From NCBI RefSeq assembly GCF_012163135.1, contig NZ_JAAVUP010000004.1, positions 62,001-126,000 on the forward strand: a DNA stretch of 64,000 nt, written 5' to 3'. Of the stretch, positions 62,292 through 64,000 are shown piece after piece. The notes under the pieces were generated by a model. That model ran no database searches, was not told the origin of the DNA, and saw only the letters and a program-made list of their open reading frames with translations. This DNA comes from Neoroseomonas oryzicola. GTDB lineage: Bacteria > Pseudomonadota > Alphaproteobacteria > Acetobacterales > Acetobacteraceae. How positions within the stretch are numbered: the stretch's first letter is position 1; the number at the start of each line of letters is the position of its first letter. The position numbers and the translations under genes are program-made.

Positions 62292-63281
62292 TCAGTCGAC
62301 GGTGATGTTGCCGCGGCGGACCACCTCGCCCCACTTCACGATCTCGGCGCGGATGAAGGCGTCGAAGGTCGCCGGGGTCGACAGCCCGTCCGGTGTCAGG
62401 TCCGGCTTCATGCCGCCGAGATCGGCCATCTTCGACCACACCGCCGGGTCCGCGAGGCTCTGGTTCACCGCCTGGGCGACGCGGTCGATGACCGGGCGCG
62501 GCGTGCGCGCGGGGGCGCAGATGCCGAACCAGGCGGTCGCCTCGACGGCGGGGAAGCCGGCCTCGGCGGTGGTCGGGACGTCGGGCAGCGCCGGCGTGCG
62601 CGTGGCCGTCGTCACGGCGAGCGGCCGCAGCCGCCCGTCGCGCAGATGCCCGATGACCGAGGGCAGGTTGTCCACGCCGACCTCGACGCGCCCGGCGATG
62701 ATCTCCTGCAGCATCGGCCCGGCGCCGCGGAAGGGCACGTGGGTGAGGTCGATGCCCGCCGCCTGCTTCAGCAGCTCGCCCGTCATGTGCAGCGAGGTGC
62801 CGACGCCCGAGGAGCCGATGTTGAGCTTGCCCGGCTGCCGCTTCGCGAGGTCCACCAGCTCGCGCAGCGTGCGCACGGGCAGGTCGTTGTTCACGAAGAT
62901 GGCGTTGGGCACCTTCACCACCAGCGCGACGGCGGCGAGGTCCTCGGGCTTGTGCGGCATCCGCGCGCCATAGAGCCCGTGGTTGATCGCCCCCGAGGAG
63001 ACGGTCTGCATCAGCAGCGTGTAGCCGTCCGGTTCGGATTTCGCGACGACGTCGGCGCCGATGTTGCCGCCCGACCCGCCCGGCCGGTTCTCGACCACCA
63101 CCGGCTGGCCGAGGCGTTGCGTCAACGGCTCCACCATCACGCGCGCGGCGAGGTCGGTCGTGCCCCCGGGCGGGAAGCCGACGACGAGGCGCACGGGCCG
63201 CGAAGGCCAGGCCTGGGCGAAGGCGGGGCGCGCAAGCGGGGCAAGGGCGATGGCGCCCATGAGGGCGCGGCGGTCGATCAT
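62292..63281 (-). CDS. TctC/Bug family substrate-binding protein, tandem paralogue
   Basis: A 329-residue periplasmic receptor, signal cleaved near AFAQA. PSRPVRLVVGFPPGGTTDLA, VVENRPGGSGGNIGADVV, AKSEPDGYTLLMQT and FRGAGPMLQEII match the family and the preceding paralogue. MPHKPEDLAAVALVVKVPNA and the C-terminal ATFDAFIRAEIVKWGEVV are nearly shared between the two, so they arose by gene duplication with later ligand change. The start ATG at 63281 begins a regular signal; the longer frame extends against the opposite-strand ABC gene. Confidence 0.9.
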   Translation of the reverse strand: MIDRRALMGAIALAPLARPAFAQAWPSRPVRLVVGFPPGGTTDLAARVMVEPLTQRLGQPVVVENRPGGSGGNIGADVVAKSEPDGYTLLMQTVSSGAINHGLYGARMPHKPEDLAAVALVVKVPNAIFVNNDLPVRTLRELVDLAKRQPGKLNIGSSGVGTSLHMTGELLKQAAGIDLTHVPFRGAGPMLQEIIAGRVEVGVDNLPSVIGHLRDGRLRPLAVTTATRTPALPDVPTTAEAGFPAVEATAWFGICAPARTPRPVIDRVAQAVNQSLADPAVWSKMADLGGMKPDLTPDGLSTPATFDAFIRAEIVKWGEVVRRGNITVD

Positions 63282-63431
63282 TCTTGTCTTCTCCTCCCGG
63301 CGGGCCGCATGCGGCCCGTTGTCGAAGGCCCCAAACTGGCCCGATGCGGGGTCGCGTTCAACCTCGCCTGGGCTTTCGGTCCCGGCTAGCCTGCGCCGGG
63401 CCCCAGGGGCGGGCAGGGGAGTCGCGGCGCA

Positions 63432-64000
63432 ATGGGTTTCCTCAGGCTGTACTGGCGCGTGCTCTGGATGCTGGGCAGCGACCGGCCGATGGCGCTCGGG
63501 CTCGCCGTGGCCGCGCTCGCGCTCGCCGGCCTGCAGTTCCTCGAGCCTGTGCTGTTCGGCCGCGTGGTGGACCTGCTGGCCCGGTCCGAACGCATGGCGC
63601 CAAGCCAGCTGTGGGCCGAGGCGACGACGCTGCTGGGCGTCTGGGCCGTGGTCGGCCTGGCGAGCATCGCGGCCAATGTCGCCGTCGGCCTGTTCGCCGA
63701 CCGGATGGCGCACCGCAACCGCCTCAAGGTCATGCACGAGTATTTCCAGCACGTGCTCGCCCTGCCGCTGTCCTTCCACGGCGACACGCAGTCCGGCCGG
63801 CTGATGAAGATCATGCTGGTCGGCACGGACAACCTCTTCGGCCTTTGGCTCGGCTTCTTCCGCGAGCACATCATCACCTTCGTCTCGCTGATCGTGCTGC
63901 TGCCGCTGACCATGGCGATGAACTGGCGGCTCGGCGTGCTGCTGGTGCTGCTCGTCGTCGTCTTCACCGCGGTCTCGGCCTTCGTCATCCGCCGCACCCA
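63432..64000 (+). CDS. ndvA: Glucan exporter ATP-binding/permease protein NdvA-like, 3' end cut by window edge
   Basis: The frame from the ATG at 63432 stays open to the window end (189 residues seen). It opens GFLRLYWRVLWMLGSDRPMA, followed by hydrophobic helices and FLEPVLFGRVVDLLARSE, then HRNRLKVMHEYFQHVLALPL, SFHGDTQSGRLMKIML and FFREHIITFVSLIVLLPL. This is the transmembrane half of NdvA/ChvA-type exporters of cyclic beta-1,2-glucan. The nucleotide-binding half would lie beyond the window. The symbol is by family resemblance; the substrate in this organism is not proven. Confidence 0.82.
   Translation, partial: MGFLRLYWRVLWMLGSDRPMALGLAVAALALAGLQFLEPVLFGRVVDLLARSERMAPSQLWAEATTLLGVWAVVGLASIAANVAVGLFADRMAHRNRLKVMHEYFQHVLALPLSFHGDTQSGRLMKIMLVGTDNLFGLWLGFFREHIITFVSLIVLLPLTMAMNWRLGVLLVLLVVVFTAVSAFVIRRT

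Overview
The window is very GC-rich (roughly 70 percent), has densely packed genes with many 1-4 base start/stop overlaps (ATGA, GTGA, TGATG), and reads as the chromosome of an alphaproteobacterium. A CcrM-type GANTC methylase beside rnhB, split F0 genes with both b and b' subunits, the ispH-thrB-rnhA order, class 2 PyrD, a GcvT-GcvH-GcvP operon and many TctC/Bug binding proteins point to Rhodospirillales, most likely Acetobacteraceae close to Roseomonas. This placement is inference from gene content; no rRNA gene is present to confirm it. Layout: 1-4795 is a phage-derived patch (tail/pectate-lyase-like protein, terminase large subunit, a small membrane coiled-coil protein, a cell wall hydrolase). 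4822-8393 holds DUF952, an EamA transporter and the pyrD-HAD-MmcQ run. 8505-14845 holds a MocR regulator, DUF983, a lipoprotein, YqgE plus a cupin, a peroxiredoxin and a von Willebrand A protein with four tandem modules. 15031-17954 is a GbsR-like regulator with cytochrome bd (CIO type) genes, preceded by a perfect FNR/FixK box and a perfect 22-bp palindrome. 18055-23635 holds an MFS transporter, an outer-membrane-protein remnant, a sulfurtransferase, rnhA, thrB, ispH and a lipoprotein. 23695-28878 is a tandem glycine riboswitch and gcvTHP plus a NUDIX gene. 29024-35433 is a catabolic/transport patch (cupin, hydrolase, TRAP and TctC binding proteins, MmgE/PrpD, peptide-type binding protein). 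35577-38156 is the F0 ATP synthase operon (atpI-B-E-F'-F) with its own promoter and terminator. 38267-43510 is smc, a DsbA-like gene and dciA, divergent from mutY and a GT87 membrane protein. 46340-48464 is ccrM and rnhB, separated by a long inverted repeat. 48488-54099 holds LysR, two nitronate monooxygenases, an MFS/ArsR pair and an ABM protein. 54109-60740 holds an unrecognised 645-residue lipoprotein, an aminotransferase, a gamma-glutamyltransferase-like lipoprotein, a broken M48 protease gene, a DsbA-like protein and a zinc-ribbon MBL hydrolase. The end has two paralogous TctC proteins and the start of an NdvA-like glucan exporter. Non-coding structure is rich. Three copies of a 90-108-bp element each lie between convergent genes and supply the stop codons of both neighbours. 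A second, hairpin-rich family occurs at 11111/49369, and shared terminator-like modules occur at 8398, 28885 and 33727. The strongest signals for follow-up are this stop-codon-supplying element, two 90-residue duplications placed on opposite sides of the SMC hinge, a ccrM promoter overlapping two GANTC sites, and the FNR-box/palindrome arrangement ahead of the cytochrome bd genes. I did not find a clearly new multi-gene defence or biosynthetic system, a CRISPR array or any tRNA.
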